Part shown: positions 44,751-56,382 of the stretch, piece after piece | Layout: every line of letters begins with the position of its first letter | Position numbering within the stretch: position 1 is the stretch's first letter | Translations under genes and position numbers: made by a program | Notes under the pieces: model-generated | What the model was told of the DNA's origin: nothing | Databases searched by the model: none | What the model saw: only the letters and a program-made list of their open reading frames with translations | Assembly: GCF_009017415.1 (NCBI RefSeq) | Contig: NC_092410.1 | Coordinates: 3,224,001-3,288,000 of the forward strand | Length of the DNA stretch: 64,000 bases | Direction of reading: 5' to 3' | From: Aspergillus flavus | Lineage: Eukaryota > Ascomycota > Eurotiomycetes > Eurotiales > Aspergillaceae

Positions 44751-47546
44751 ATGGAGGCCTTCACATTCGCTGTCTCCACCCAGGTGGACTTTCCGATTCA
44801 GATCAAAATGTAAGTGAGGCCGCAAACCTCAAATAGCACCTTGGGCTGCTTTGTAATGGCAGACGCTGGACTTCGATTCAGCTAATCAATCGGCAGTGGC
44901 TCCTTGGAAGGGAAGCAAAAAGAGGTCCCCTTTTCTATACTCCTCAAGCGACCGGAATTGCGACACCTCGGTTCCGTGCAGAACCCCACATCCGATCTAT
45001 TTGTCACAGTGCAACTATGGTCAGACTCAAAACCGCTGGGGGTGCCTTTGCAAACCTCTTATAGGACATTCAAATCTGTCCGCGCTTGGAATGAATGGCT
45101 GCAGATGCCTATGTCACTCAAGGATGCCCCATACAAGTGCCAGCTTGCGATAACCATTTGGGACCTGTCCCCATTTGGCGGTGAAGGTGCGCAGGGCCAC
45201 TATGTCCCATTCGGAGGGACAACAATATCTCTGTTTGATGAAGAGGGTAAATTGAAGATGGGGAGGCAGAAGTGCAAAGTATATCGCCACAAAGCTGCTG
45301 ATGGATTCTCTTCGACAACTACACCTTCAATCCCCTCAACGAAGCGACGGAAGGCCAATGCTCCCGATCCGCTGGGCCCTTCTCCCGAGGAGATAGAGTT
45401 GGAACGAGTGGAGGTGCTGATTAAGAAGCACGAAATGGGGGAAATACCACGGATCGATTGGATGGACCAGATGGTCTTTCGTCAGCTTGAGAAGCTGAAA
45501 ATTAATGCTGAAGAATCCGCAAGGAAGCGCGCCATCCTTCTAAAATCGACGAAGCAGAAACACCGGGAGAAATATGGGGCTGATGGAGATGATTCGGATG
45601 AAGGGAATCTTGACGACGAGAACTTTACTCTCTACGTCGAATTCCCACGCTTTGACCACCCCGTCGTCTGGTCTGATCACGAGTATCCTCCGCCCCCGGT
45701 CTCGTCGTACCCCCAGAATGCACCTGCGAATCCTAGCTCTGCGCTGAAACCTGCACCGGAGGTTCGCTTTGGCCCCGGAATCGAAGGTGCTGATGGAGAG
45801 GGTGTGATAAGAATATACGACCCTGAAGTTGGGCAGACAGGCAATCCATGTGAGGACAAACACAGAAGACTCATCCGTAGTCACCGTACCGGCATCATGG
45901 ACAGAGACCTTAAACCAAACCCAAAGATCCGGGATGAACTAAATGCCATACTGTCGTACGAGCCAACGCAAGACCTTACCGCCGAGGAAAAGGACCTTGT
46001 TTGGCGCTTCAGATACTACTTAACTCGTGAGAAGCGAGCGTTGACGAAGTTTGTTAAGTCGGTGAACTGGCGCGATGCGGGTGAATCACATCAGGCAGTG
46101 GAAATTCTCCCTAAATGGACCGAAATCGATGTTGATGATGCTTTGGAACTTCTTGGACCAACTTTTGATAACCCGGCAGTCCGTTCTTATGCAGTTGAAA
46201 GACTTCGGAAGGCCGACGATGAAGAGCTTCTCCTTTACCTCCTCCAGTTGGTACAGGCGCTAAAGTACGAGGACAATTCCAACGTTGACACTGAGGATGC
46301 TGCCCATGATTCGTCGCTGGCTAATTTCTTGATCACTCGTGCTGCAAATAATTTCAAGCTCGGAAGTTATTTCCATTGGTATCTAATGGTTGAATGCGAT
46401 GACACTAGCCCCGGGACCCTATCCGCACAGCGCAGGCTCTTCGCTCGGGTAGAATATTATTTCATGGCCGATTTGGAACAAGTGCATCCTGAGCATCGGA
46501 AAACGCTGTTACGCCAGGGTGAGCTAGTTGCCGTGCTCTCAAAGATCGCCAAGGATCTCAGATTTTCGCGAGATAACCGGCTACTGAAGATTGAGAAGCT
46601 CAAAAAGTACCTGAAAGACCCTAAAAATGAGCTTGTGCACATCGACCCTCCATTGCCGCTACCCATAGATCCAGAAATATCAGTCACAGGCTGCTTTCCG
46701 GACAATTCCAACGTCTTCAAATCAACACTGTCTCCTTTACTCATCACCTTCAAGACATCGGAGGGGCAGAAGTATCCAATCCTGTTCAAAGTCGGCGATG
46801 ATCTTCGCCAAGACCAGCTTGTTATACAGATAATCATCCTGATGGACCGTCTCCTGCAGAAGGAAAATTTGGATCTTAAACTGACACCCTATCGAATCCT
46901 TGCGACCAATGCTACGGCAGGCGCCGTTCAGTTCATTCCATCAGCATCCTTGTCTGCAATCTCAGCCAAGCACAGGTCAGTCCTTGCGTATCTACAAGCA
47001 AACAACCCTGATGAGAGTGAACCACTTGGTGTCCGAAAGGAGACTATGGATACCTACATAAAATCCTGTGCCGGATACTGCGTGATTACATACCTCCTCG
47101 GCGTCGGCGACAGACATCTTGAGAATCTTCTCCTCGCCCCAGATGGCCATTTCTTCCACGCCGACTTCGGTTTCATCCTAGGCCGAGACCCCAAACCGTT
47201 CGCTCCAATGATGAAGCTCTGCAAAGAAATGGTCGAAGGAATGGGCGGCACCACATCTCCGCACTACCTCCAATTCAAGCAATACTGCTTCACCGCGTAC
47301 ACCACGCTGCGCAAGTCGGCAAACCTGATTCTCAACCTTTTCAGTTTAATGGTCGACGCCAATATCCCCGATATCCGCGTTGAGCCGGATAAGGCGGTAC
47401 TCAAGGTCAAAGAGAGGTTTCATCTTGAGATGACAGAAGAGGAGGCTATTCGTCATTTTGAACAACTCATTGGTGACAGCGTAAATGCTATATTTGGGGT
47501 GGTTATTGATCGTCTTCATGAGTTTGTTCAGGGTTGGAGAGCATGA
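44751..47546 (+). CDS. vps34: Phosphatidylinositol 3-kinase Vps34 (class III)
   Basis: Two exons, 44751-44809 and 44897-47546, give 902 aa. Order: a C2 domain (about 20-200; VTVQLWSDSKPLG, CQLAITIWDLSPFG), a helical PIK domain (about 330-520) and the kinase domain (about 600-902) with the ATP-lysine region YPILFKVGDDLRQDQLV, the catalytic loop GVGDRHLENLL (about 755-765) and HADFGFILGRDPKP (about 773-786). The C-terminal helix ends VIDRLHEFVQGWRA, needed for lipid binding in the family. The enzyme makes PI3P on endosomes and autophagosome precursors with Vps15, Vps30/Atg6 and Atg14 or Vps38. A 3-kb exon with only one short 5' intron is normal for this gene. The N-terminal exon joins MEAFTFAVSTQVDFPIQIKI to GSLEGKQKE. 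Confidence 0.95.
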
Positions 47547-47835
47547 TGTATTATCAGTGGCGAGCGCTTGCTGGAGATTCTATTTGCCGCTTTGTTCGAC
47601 TTTGGGATTTTGATACAGGCATTGGCGCTATTCTTTGTGTATTGGGTATGATTGATTAGGAGTCAAGGAATGGGATCGGCGCAGGTCTTGTCTACAGGAG
47701 ATACCCTAGTCGACTTAGGCTGATATTCTTTTGTCAATATAACTATATATAGATCTATGATAGAAAATTCAAATGACTGAAATCTATCCCTCCCCATCAT
47801 TAATCATTCAACGAACCAGCAAACCGACCTTATCA

Positions 47836-50086
47836 TCAACACCCCTTGATCGACCGACCCAATTCCTCGTCTTGTCGCGTCCGATACTCGAGTTCCACCC
47901 ACTCCTGCCCAGAGTCATTCCTATCCGCAATACCAACCTCACCAGGATGAGACGTGGATCTAGAAATCAAAGCCGGCGTCCCAGATGGCCTACATCCGGA
48001 CTCATCTAACTGCGACGAAAAGATACCATCTGTCTCATTACCCAAACCGGCACGACCGGCGAGACCATCGCCACTAAACTCATCTTTCTTTGCCTCTGCA
48101 TCCTCATCGTCCTCAGGAGTACCTTCTCTGCAAGCCCAGGCATCCACGAAGCGGAGGACCTCGCGCGGCCACCAGTGTTTCATTACTAGGAGGCGAAAGG
48201 GAACAAGAGCAACGATTAGAACGGGGAAGGCGGGAGCACCTCGTGTCAGGGTGACGATGAAGATAGCCACAGTGATGACAATCTGTAGGATAGTGTAAAG
48301 GTGAATGGGGATATAGGAGGGACGTGGTGGGTTGCTGTTGTCATTGTGATCTTCATCGCCAGGTTTCTTCGCAAGAGAAGATGGTAGAGACGGGAGTTCA
48401 GACGGGGGAGTAAGAAGGTAGAAGGTTCGGTATAATATAGGACTATGCTTGGATGAGCTATATTCATCCCCCATTAAAATACGTTGTGAGAGTATGCACT
48501 TACTTGACCGATAAACTCTGCTCACCCATGAACATGAATAGACCGGCAAGAACACTCGTCGGCGTTAAGCCGAGGACTTTCATGAACGGCGGGCTGACGA
48601 AAAGAAGGATAGCCCCTGCGTGCAAAAAAGAGGACCAGCGCTGTTCGTAAACGCGCTTGACTTCGTGCGTCTCAACTTTCTCTTCGCCATCTGTAATGAC
48701 GGTGCGCTGTTCTCGCTCCGAATGCATTAGTGATTCGGAGTGTAGGGGAGCCTGTGGTAAGAGACCGTTGGCGGGTGGGATGCCTAGGATTCCACAGAGA
48801 GCGGTTGTTGTGCCCAACAGGATGATGTCCCATGCGAAGCCGCCGGGTTTGCGGGTGCCATATCTGTCAATTGTGCATATGATGGAGCTTACTTCGTGGT
48901 CGAAGAAGAAGAGGATGGTGATTATTATTCCTGGAACTATGGCGGCGAAGACCCATCCGACAGGTAAGGTCCAAAATTCGACGAAGAACTTGTCACGGTC
49001 TGGTGATGTGGGTTTGAAGGAGCTGCTGACGGGAAGAGTCATCTTGTCGAGGTGTGCCAATTCGCCGATATGGGGCATGCCGATAAAGATGATGATGGAT
49101 ATTGCGGCGGCGTACTCTGTGAGCCCCATTCGGATGTATCGATGGAATAAAGGCTTCCAACTTTCAGCTGTAGAGAGAAAGATAGCGAGGAGCATAGTTC
49201 CAACGGCACCGATTACTGCGTATAAGAAAGCGGCGAATGAGAGAGTATCATGTGCTCTTTCAAGCTCCTGAATGGCCTTATGGAAATAGATGATGCTGTT
49301 TAGGAGAGAAAAGATTTCTGTGGCGAATGTTGTCACATAGCGCATAGTCCAGTCATGAGCATTGATTATAGCTAGGATATAATGCAACCAGGCTGCATGA
49401 ATCAAGGACCATGCCATGAAAGGGAGGAAAGGCACCTATTATTGTTATCAAATACTGTTGAAGTGATATACAAGTGGCGGATTTGCTTCTGCAAGGAAAT
49501 ACCTTAAAAACTTCGTCACACAATGCATAGATATTCTCCGCTAGTACAGAGAAAGGACCCGTGACACCAAGTATTGTCAGTGGTTGAATAGAGAATCTAA
49601 GCTGGATTAGCTTGAACAAAGTTTATTATTCTCCCGGACAGCATACAATGAGAATATAATTCCACACAGTCCCGTACTAAACACAACCTCAATCGTTCCC
49701 CAGGTCTTGCCAGTCAAGACATACAAGTCACTGGCAAAAGTAATTCCCGGGAGAAGATTCGTGAAGAATACGTATACCGCACTAGCGAAGATCAATTGGT
49801 TGAATATAGTCCAATCCGAAACATATCGGCGGCGCAAGTTGACGATATCCTGCTTCACCAATCGAAAAGGACGCAGAGGCCCACCAGCCGATACAGAGCC
49901 CCGTAAGACTCGAAACGCCTTGGGAGTATGTTTTGAGGGGGTGATAATGGAATGTGCATCGTCTCTTTCCTCAACCTCGAACTCATGAATGCCACTTTGT
50001 TCTCGCTCATCCCGCCGTCTTGGAGGTCTGTGGCGAAGGGAAGAGGTTCGAGTAGAGCGGGGTCGAAAAGCTGAGATCAGTGACAT
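47836..50086 (-). CDS. bor1: Bor1-type anion (borate/bicarbonate) transporter
   Basis: Four exons on the minus strand, 50086-49647, 49596-49503, 49435-48504 and 48442-47836, give 690 aa. The protein has a cytosolic N-terminus (about 1-80) and about 12 hydrophobic segments. The joined sequence reads FSLFSIQPLTILGVTGPFSVLAENIYALCDEVFKVPFLPFMAW, the central signature of SLC4/Bor1 transporters. GIPPANGLLPQAPLHSESLMH and AGLFMFMGEQSLSVNPILYR are two further family blocks. Yeast Bor1 exports borate across the plasma membrane; fungal orthologues are assumed to be similar, although bicarbonate is transported by animal relatives. The C-terminal 150 residues are acidic and disordered. Intron ends: GTATGC..CTTAG, GTATTT..AATAG, GTAAGT..CATAG; each was fixed by frame and the family sequence. 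Convergent with vps34. Confidence 0.9.
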
Positions 50087-50390
50087 TTATTGGTTTGAGA
50101 TTGAATAGGAGATGGGCTATCGCATTTCCAGTTGGTTTATCAAGTATATTCGCAAGCGACTTGCTTTTATAATGAATATTAAGACTATGTAAAGAGTCGG
50201 TGGGGACAGTGACGTTGGACTTGAGAATTTATAGTAGCTGGATTGATACGTCAGCCAATGAGGGGTGATTTCTTGTCAACTAAAATTGACTTCATGCCAA
50301 GCAAAACCAGAATCCATATTCATATACCTATATCGCTAATACATTGCTCTTCTCCTTCTAACAAAAATACTAGCGGATGCATTATAGTCG

Positions 50391-50436
<46 letters not shown>

Positions 50437-50467
50437 ATGACATAGCCAGAATTAATAATTAATCACC
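50087..50467. other. Intergenic region with A42 tract
   Basis: bor1 upstream region and 3' flank of the epoxide hydrolase, with an A42 run at 50393-50434 (listed separately). Confidence 0.6.
50393..50434. repeat. A42 homopolymer
   Basis: An uninterrupted run of about 42 A on the plus strand, 33 bases beyond the stop codon of the minus-strand epoxide hydrolase gene. The exact length may be assembly-dependent. It could be a simple-sequence expansion or the tail of a small retroposed element in plus orientation. Confidence 0.9.
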
Positions 50468-51798
50468 TTACAGCTTAGCCGAGTCCAAAAGTCCCTGCTG
50501 CTGCAGCCACTCTGTCACAAAAGTATTAACCTCCGCTGGCTTCTGCCACAGAGCCCAATGCCCTGCCTCGACCTCTTTCACAGTGAGATTTGGCACGAAG
50601 GGTACCATGGCTTTGGGCATCTCAGAGTTGACCACAAGGTCAGCAAGCGCGTGAACGTAAAGCACGGGGCACTTGATTGAGATCGCCTCTTTGCCCTGGG
50701 CCAGAAGGGACTGCTCCTCTGTCCAGCTCTGCTGACGAATGCGGTAGTAGTTGCCTACGAATTCATTAGCTTTCTCTGTTCCTTATAGAATGGAACGGAA
50801 TGTTCATACAAGGTCCCTGGAGCCCATTTCTCGAGTACTCCTCCACGTAATACTGCAGCTCTTCCTCACTCAGCAATCTTGTACGACCCAGCTTGCTGGC
50901 CACCTCAAAGTCGAAACCACGGGTTGAGTCCATGGCAAATTTGCCTTCAGGAGTGGCCCCGCCGTACAGGCCATTGAGGAACGCACGGATACCTTCCTTG
51001 TCCTGAGTATGGGACTCAACCACTCCTTCCGCGCTACCGAATTGCAGTTGGTACCCAACTGTGGGGACGACCTTGGCGAGATCTGCCGTATCAATGTATT
51101 TCGGCGAGGGAGGAAGATATGGGACAACGAAGAGAATGAGATGTGTGATGAAAGAAGGGTGGTAAAGAGCAAAACGGGAGGCAATCACCGAGCCCCTTAC
51201 TCAGAAGATTAGATGTCTTCTCATGAAGCATTAAGCTCGGAGTAATTGAGAACATACCAGTCATGACCGGCGAGAACGATATTCTCGCAACCGAGTTGCT
51301 TTCCAAGTTCGGCCAAATCGTCGGCATGCGACTTGTAGGAATAGGCGTCGAGAGACCCAGTTGGTGCATCCTGGATGAATATGATTAACACGAGCTCAGA
51401 ACCAATCATACTGCGCATCTAGTTATCCGAGACTTACTGATCGACCATATCCGATACAGTCAACAGCAACGACGCGGAAGCCAAGTTTGAGAAAGAGAGG
51501 AATCTGGTATCTCCAGCCCATGGACAAATCTGGGAAACCGTGAATCTGTAATGCACGGGTTAGTTACCAGTGGTTTCATTGGTTAAAATAATGACATACC
51601 AAGAAGACCGTGCGAGTAAAGCCGCCCTCAGGCTCGGCGAGAAGATATCCTATCCAATCAAGTTAGTGAGACCGTCTCTGGACGTTGTGGGAAGCAAGAG
51701 GCCACACCATATGTCTTGCCATTGATGGTGGCAGAGCAGCGTCGGATCCGAGGGTCGTTGACGACGTTGATTTTGTCGAGGGCAGTAGTGGAAGACAT
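50468..51798 (-). CDS. Alpha/beta-hydrolase-fold epoxide hydrolase
   Basis: Six exons on the minus strand, 51798-51708, 51649-51600, 51545-51438, 51370-51258, 51195-50810 and 50754-50468, give 344 aa. IHGFPDLSMGWRYQIP carries the HGxP oxyanion motif, GHDWGSVIASR has the catalytic nucleophile Asp120, and EAGHWALWQKP holds the catalytic His; the acid is probably in LADLVVNSEMP. The cap domain (about 140-225) separates the two halves. The order fits soluble epoxide hydrolases, which open epoxides to vicinal diols. The substrate is unknown. It lies tandem with, and about 1 kb downstream of, a terpene-cyclase-like gene. Introns were fixed by the family sequence, including the split nucleophile codon context GHD-W; none of the exons alone shows the gene. 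Confidence 0.87.
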
Positions 51799-52786
51799 GT
51801 TGCTGTGATCGAACAATAACACACAGGATGAGGTATAGCGTGTAACAATCAGTAATGGCTCACGAGGGGTTCAGCTGCATTAAGTATTCGGATCCGCCTT
51901 CGCGGGCTCCATGGGACGGTACCCATCATTTGCACAACAATCATCGTTTCAAGAGTGGATCTACTATGATCTGAGCCTTCTTCCTTTGCAGTGAATTATG
52001 TTTATGTGATCTTATGTGCTCTGTTAAAAAGTGGGGCATTGCGGCGAAGTGGATCATCGCAGTAGATATCATGATTAGTGATGTGAATATCTCCGAGATC
52101 AACTCCGTAACAGACTCTCAGATAATGATTTGAAACGAGTAACTGGGGATCAATATTGTATTCCTAGGTCCGGAGGAATTAGCCCTACCCCTTTAGTGCC
52201 CAGTGGTAACAAGAGGGGCTAGCAGGGATTGATGTCCAGTTGGGGTAAAGAATGAGCCGAGGTATTTTCCTGAACCCGTTAAAAAAACGCTTTCCGAGTG
52301 GTCTCAGTAACTTCAGCCTAGGCAACGAACTTTTCCCGAGCAGTACTTATACTCTTCTCATATTACTGGAAAAGCGTCCGTACTATATGTGCATAAATTT
52401 ATGCCTTGTAGCTGTCACACCTACCACACAAAAAGAACAAAATAAAGAGTATACCAAGTGAAGACCTCAGACAAGCCAGACTCATCAGTCCTACCTGCTC
52501 GCCAAAGCTGCTTTTTGGGCTTGTTATAGATGGCTAACCCGCATACTAAAGGTTCTGGTAAGTTGTCGAGTCAGGTTTGTGTCATTCTGGGAGTTGAGTA
52601 GAGAAAAGCATCACGATATTGACTCTAGATACGAGTCGAAACTTGCACTGAGGCTACACCGAACCATTCTATATACAGATACCATGAAACGGATTATCTG
52701 TTTGAAGTCAGAGCTATATACCCTTTAATCTGATGCTACATTTCACTCATATAATAACACGTATAACATCAAAGTATAGCAGACCT
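51799..52786. promoter_or_regulatory. Intergenic region, epoxide hydrolase promoter
   Basis: The start side near 51800-51960 is the presumed promoter of the epoxide hydrolase. The right part is the 3' flank of the terpene-cyclase-like gene. I see no ORF with features in between. Confidence 0.5.
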
Positions 52787-53645
52787 TCACTCCGGCTTAG
52801 CCTTTCTTGTGTTAAAGACCCAAACATAGACAAATGGGTAAAGGGTTTCCGGAATGAGAGTCAATACAATGGTCCAAATACTCCAAGTTGACCCCACATA
52901 CGCCCAGTTTTGTGGAACGTTTAGATAGCGCCAGAAAAAGACGCCATATGCCGTGAAGCATCCCAGATATCGAGTAACCCTAAGGTCTTCAGCCAAAGAT
53001 CTCTGCGTTACCATGTTCAAGAAGGGTACGTACCACATTTCAAGGGAATGGCCGCTCGTATCATGGTTCTTCCACAAGCTATACAGGCACAGCCAACCTA
53101 TGGGAAATTGCAGAATGATACCGGTCCAGTACGCCGTGATCTGCTCTCGTTCATCGGGGTAAACCTTGGCCAACCACCGGAGGAACAATACCCCAGCTAA
53201 AACGCCACAAATCATATTCCGGTAAAGCCGCTTTCTTTGGTCCAGACTGTGGGCATGCTGAATAGCGACTGCTGTGAAACCGAGGTCGAATTCGAACCAA
53301 ACCAGAAAAGCCAGCTTCTCGAACCATGTAGACGTTGTGGTAAACGCATAGTATATCTCATATGCCATGGTCAAGCAGCTATGGCATCGCTTTAGGATAC
53401 ATACTCTCACATCTATGATAGTTTGTGACTTACAGGTATTGTATGCCCCCGTAGCTGGCTCCTGGATATGTCTTGTCTCTGTATGTTCGGAGCATGCAAA
53501 AGAAATAGCACATAGCGTACAGAACGCCACATGCCACGATAAGTCCATCCTGGATGAAGAGATAACTTTCCGGAGGATTATGTTGGAGGTCAGCGGGTTG
53601 AACGATAAGATGCCCAACCTGATGGGCTAGCTTAAAATCTGACAT
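52787..53645 (-). CDS. Membrane terpene-cyclase-like protein (PaxB/Pyr4 family type)
   Basis: Two exons on the minus strand, 53645-53434 and 53378-52787, give 267 aa. About seven hydrophobic segments make up nearly the whole protein, with YLCLTMAYEIYYAF after the first, then WFEKLAFLVWFEFDLGF, IPETLYPFVYVWV at the end and a short basic tail. Length and layout match the integral-membrane terpene cyclases of fungal meroterpenoid and indole-diterpene pathways (Pyr4, PaxB, Trt1). Glu78 in AYEIYY fits the conserved acidic residue of the second span; the second acidic residue is probably Glu in LIPETLYP where an Asp is more usual. No polyketide synthase, prenyltransferase or monooxygenase is seen within 10 kb, so it may be an isolated family member of other function. 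Confidence 0.72.
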
Positions 53646-54192
53646 TACGAGAAGAGGCTGATGGTCTTAAAACTCGACGATGCTAAAGTTCACTACAAGG
53701 ATAACCAGATCTATGTTAAGGTTTGACAACGTGAGTGACATCAACGTTTAGATATACTTTTTTCCCATATCTGTGTGGAGCGCAAACGTGGAATGACGTC
53801 AACTCCACATCTTTTTGGACCAGTTGGATGGTTCCGGATAGTTTGTTCGGACAACTAGGGAACACCCTATCTTACGTGGATTCAGTGTATTTGATGGTTA
53901 CCTTGGCCTAATATGGAGCACTACCCCTCTAGCTTCGGATAGATACCTGAGGCATGCTGTTCGAGTCAGCTCAGTGACCAATCATGTTACAGGAACTAAA
54001 TATGGTAAGGTAAGTAGTACCGCCCCCCTCACCGCCCGTTCCTTCCAGACATATTGCCGGGAATGATATCAAACTGTCTTGTTTCTCTCGACGGTTTCTA
54101 TTTGGCAATTGACCCTCAATAATGTGTGAAAAAACAGCTTGTACACAATCAAATCGCCCAACCGCTAACAGAATCTACCAGACTATTGTAGC
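53646..54192. promoter_or_regulatory. Divergent region with CRE palindrome
   Basis: Contains a perfect TGACGTCA at 53794-53801 inside a larger imperfect palindrome (GTGGA..TCCAC, 53788-53808), about 150 bp before the terpene-cyclase start and 390 bp before mtg1. A weaker TGACATCA is near 53737. Confidence 0.6.
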
Positions 54193-55279
54193 ATGGCAGC
54201 CAAGTTCATTCCCCGACAGACCTTCCCCAGTTATACGTCCATTCCAAGGTCGTATTTCCTGGGCCATCACCGGGCAGGTCTGAAAAAGATGCAGAATATG
54301 CTCTCTTCCATTGACTACGTCGTTGAGTGTCGCGATTATAGAGTACCAGTTACATCTATCAATCCCATGTTTGAAGAAGCCTTGGGGAAAACCAGACGAT
54401 TAATAGTATATACAAAGAGGGATCTAGGTGCGGAATCGGGGTCATCAGCCCAACAACAGGTAAATTGAAATCCCAAATGGCTCAGCTTTACTCCACATAG
54501 AGTTATACTTATATCGCCGCTCCTTCTTATAGGCAGAGAAAAGAATTAGAAATTTCGATAAAAATAGCGCCGTGTTTTTTGTTAGTTCCTCGTCCCGCCC
54601 GGATGTGAGTTCTATATTGAAGCATTTACGAAATGATGCCGAAGGACCCGACAAGCTCGTGGGGTGTCGAGTGATGGTTGTCGGGATGCCAAACGTCGGC
54701 AAGTCGACGTTAATCAATAATCTGCGAAATCAGGGTGTTCACAAAGCCAAGGCTGTGCAGACAGGCGGCCAACCTGGCATTACGAGGAAAATCGGAACTC
54801 CCGTCAAGATCATCGAGAGAGAGAACGGCTCTCATGTTTACGTGCTAGATACGCCCGGTGTCTTCATGCCATATGTTCCAGATGCAGAAAATATGCTGAA
54901 ACTGGCACTCTGTGGTTGCGTCAAGGACTCTGTGATCTCACCCGTCACATTAGCAGACTATCTGTTATACCATATAAATTTGCATGATACCCAAGTATAT
55001 GAGCGTTGGTCCCCGCCAACAAATGAAATTATGCCTCTTCTAAACGATTTCGCCCGCCATACCGGACTCCTTGCTAAGGGTGGTATCCCGAACACTGACC
55101 TTGCGGCGTTGCATTTTATCCAAAAATGGCGCGCAGGTGGCTTGGGGAAGTTCATCCTGGATGACCTGCAAGCAGAGGAACGTCATCGTCAAGAAGGCAC
55201 GAAGGATGCGGTGGGCACCAGCATGTCCCAAGCGCGCAAGGCCGAAAGAATGGCAAGGAAACAGCCACAAAGACTGTAA
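54193..55279 (+). CDS. mtg1: Mitochondrial ribosome-associated GTPase Mtg1
   Basis: Two exons, 54193-54459 and 54533-55279, give 337 aa. The GTPase motifs are in circularly permuted order: G4 as TKRD at 74-77 (usually NKxD), then G1 GMPNVGKST at 140-148, G2 in QPGITRKIGT, and G3 DTPG in VLDTPGVFMP. This order defines the YlqF/YawG group; the N-terminal region (GHHRAGLKKMQNMLSSIDYVVECRDYRVP) is the Mtg1 opening. The protein acts in assembly of the large mitochondrial ribosomal subunit at the inner membrane. A strongly basic C-terminus (RKAERMARKQPQRL) suits rRNA binding. An N-terminal presequence is not obvious; the Lys/Arg-rich start may serve. Confidence 0.9.
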
Positions 55280-55516
55280 ATAGAATAATAAGTATGTCCA
55301 TTGTACAATAGAATGAATCTTGTTGGTATCATCAGTTGAGCTTTTTTGCTTCTCCTCAAAATGCGTAAAAGAAAAGCCAGGGATCCGAAAGTGGAGCATA
55401 TACGCGTATGATAAACACAATGTGAAATGACACCCATGACGCCGTATGAAATAGAAAGCTTGAACATAAAAAAATGTTGAGGACGCCCGTACACCAGTCC
55501 ATGCACACCATCCATC

Positions 55517-56382
55517 TCAAGTGATCTTCTCCAACAGCCTTCTCCTCCGACGGTCAACAAGCTCCTCCTGTACTTCTTCCAGAGTCGGCAATCGCCATTC
55601 CACGCCGTCACCAGCGTCACCAGGCAATGGCTCCCATCCGTCCTCAACGTCGTCTTCCTTCTTTTCACGCAGACGCTCAACAGCCTCCTTCTCCTTCTGC
55701 TTCTCATAGGCTAGCAGCGTACCATCCTCTTCATCCAGCCCATAGCCGAAATAGTTCGCATCGACCTTCCTCGTCGCGATATCCCCACCTCGACCGCGAC
55801 TCTCTTCCCCCTCCTCTTCCGCAGGCTTACGACCACGTCGAGCCGCAGCCTCAAACATCTCCTTAACACCAGGTAACTCCCTAGCGCGTCCAAAATATCG
55901 ATAACCCTTCCCACCACCGGGAATCTCCCTCCCCTCATCATCATACACCCGCCCGGAACCACGCATATAATTCGGACCGCCCAGATTCCGAATCTGCATC
56001 TCCCAGATCCACTTCTCGCGCATCAGCTTGTTGATCTCATCGTTCAGGTCCCGGATCTGATAATCGCTCAAACTCGGCTCTTGGATGCGGGACACCTTGC
56101 GCGAAATCTCCTTGAGGACCTGCCCACGCCATTTTTCACACATGGGGATCGAGTCCACCGACGTGATCGCCTTGGGACGCCGGGTGCGACCCATGTCGAT
56201 GATTCCGAGATCCGCGGCCTGCTGCGCCCGGAAGCGGAACAGCATCGACTGGGCTTTTTCGCTGTTTCGCGCCTGTTGTAGGGTAAAGCTTGATTAGCGG
56301 GTGGGTGGAACTTTACATGGGCGCATCTTGGGAAACGCTGGGGCTTGCTTGCTGGTGTTAGGGGGAATAGAAAACTTACCAT
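55517..56382 (-). CDS. isy1: Pre-mRNA splicing factor Isy1
   Basis: Two exons on the minus strand: 56382-56380 (only the ATG) and 56272-55517, giving 252 aa. The 107-nt intron (GTAAGT..CAACAG) directly follows the start codon. After splicing the protein begins MARNSEKAQSMLFRFRAQQA, which matches the conserved Isy1 start (M-A/S-R-N-x-E/D-K-A), while the next ATG would remove ten conserved residues. Further Isy1 blocks are RPKAITSVDSIPMCEKWRGQVLKEI, IQEPSLSDYQIRDLNDEINKLMREKWIWE and GPNYMRGSG. Isy1 belongs to the Prp19/NineTeen complex and helps fidelity at the first step of splicing, binding near the U6-branch helix. The C-terminal half is Glu/Lys/Arg-rich with probable helices. Length agrees with fungal relatives. 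Confidence 0.93.
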
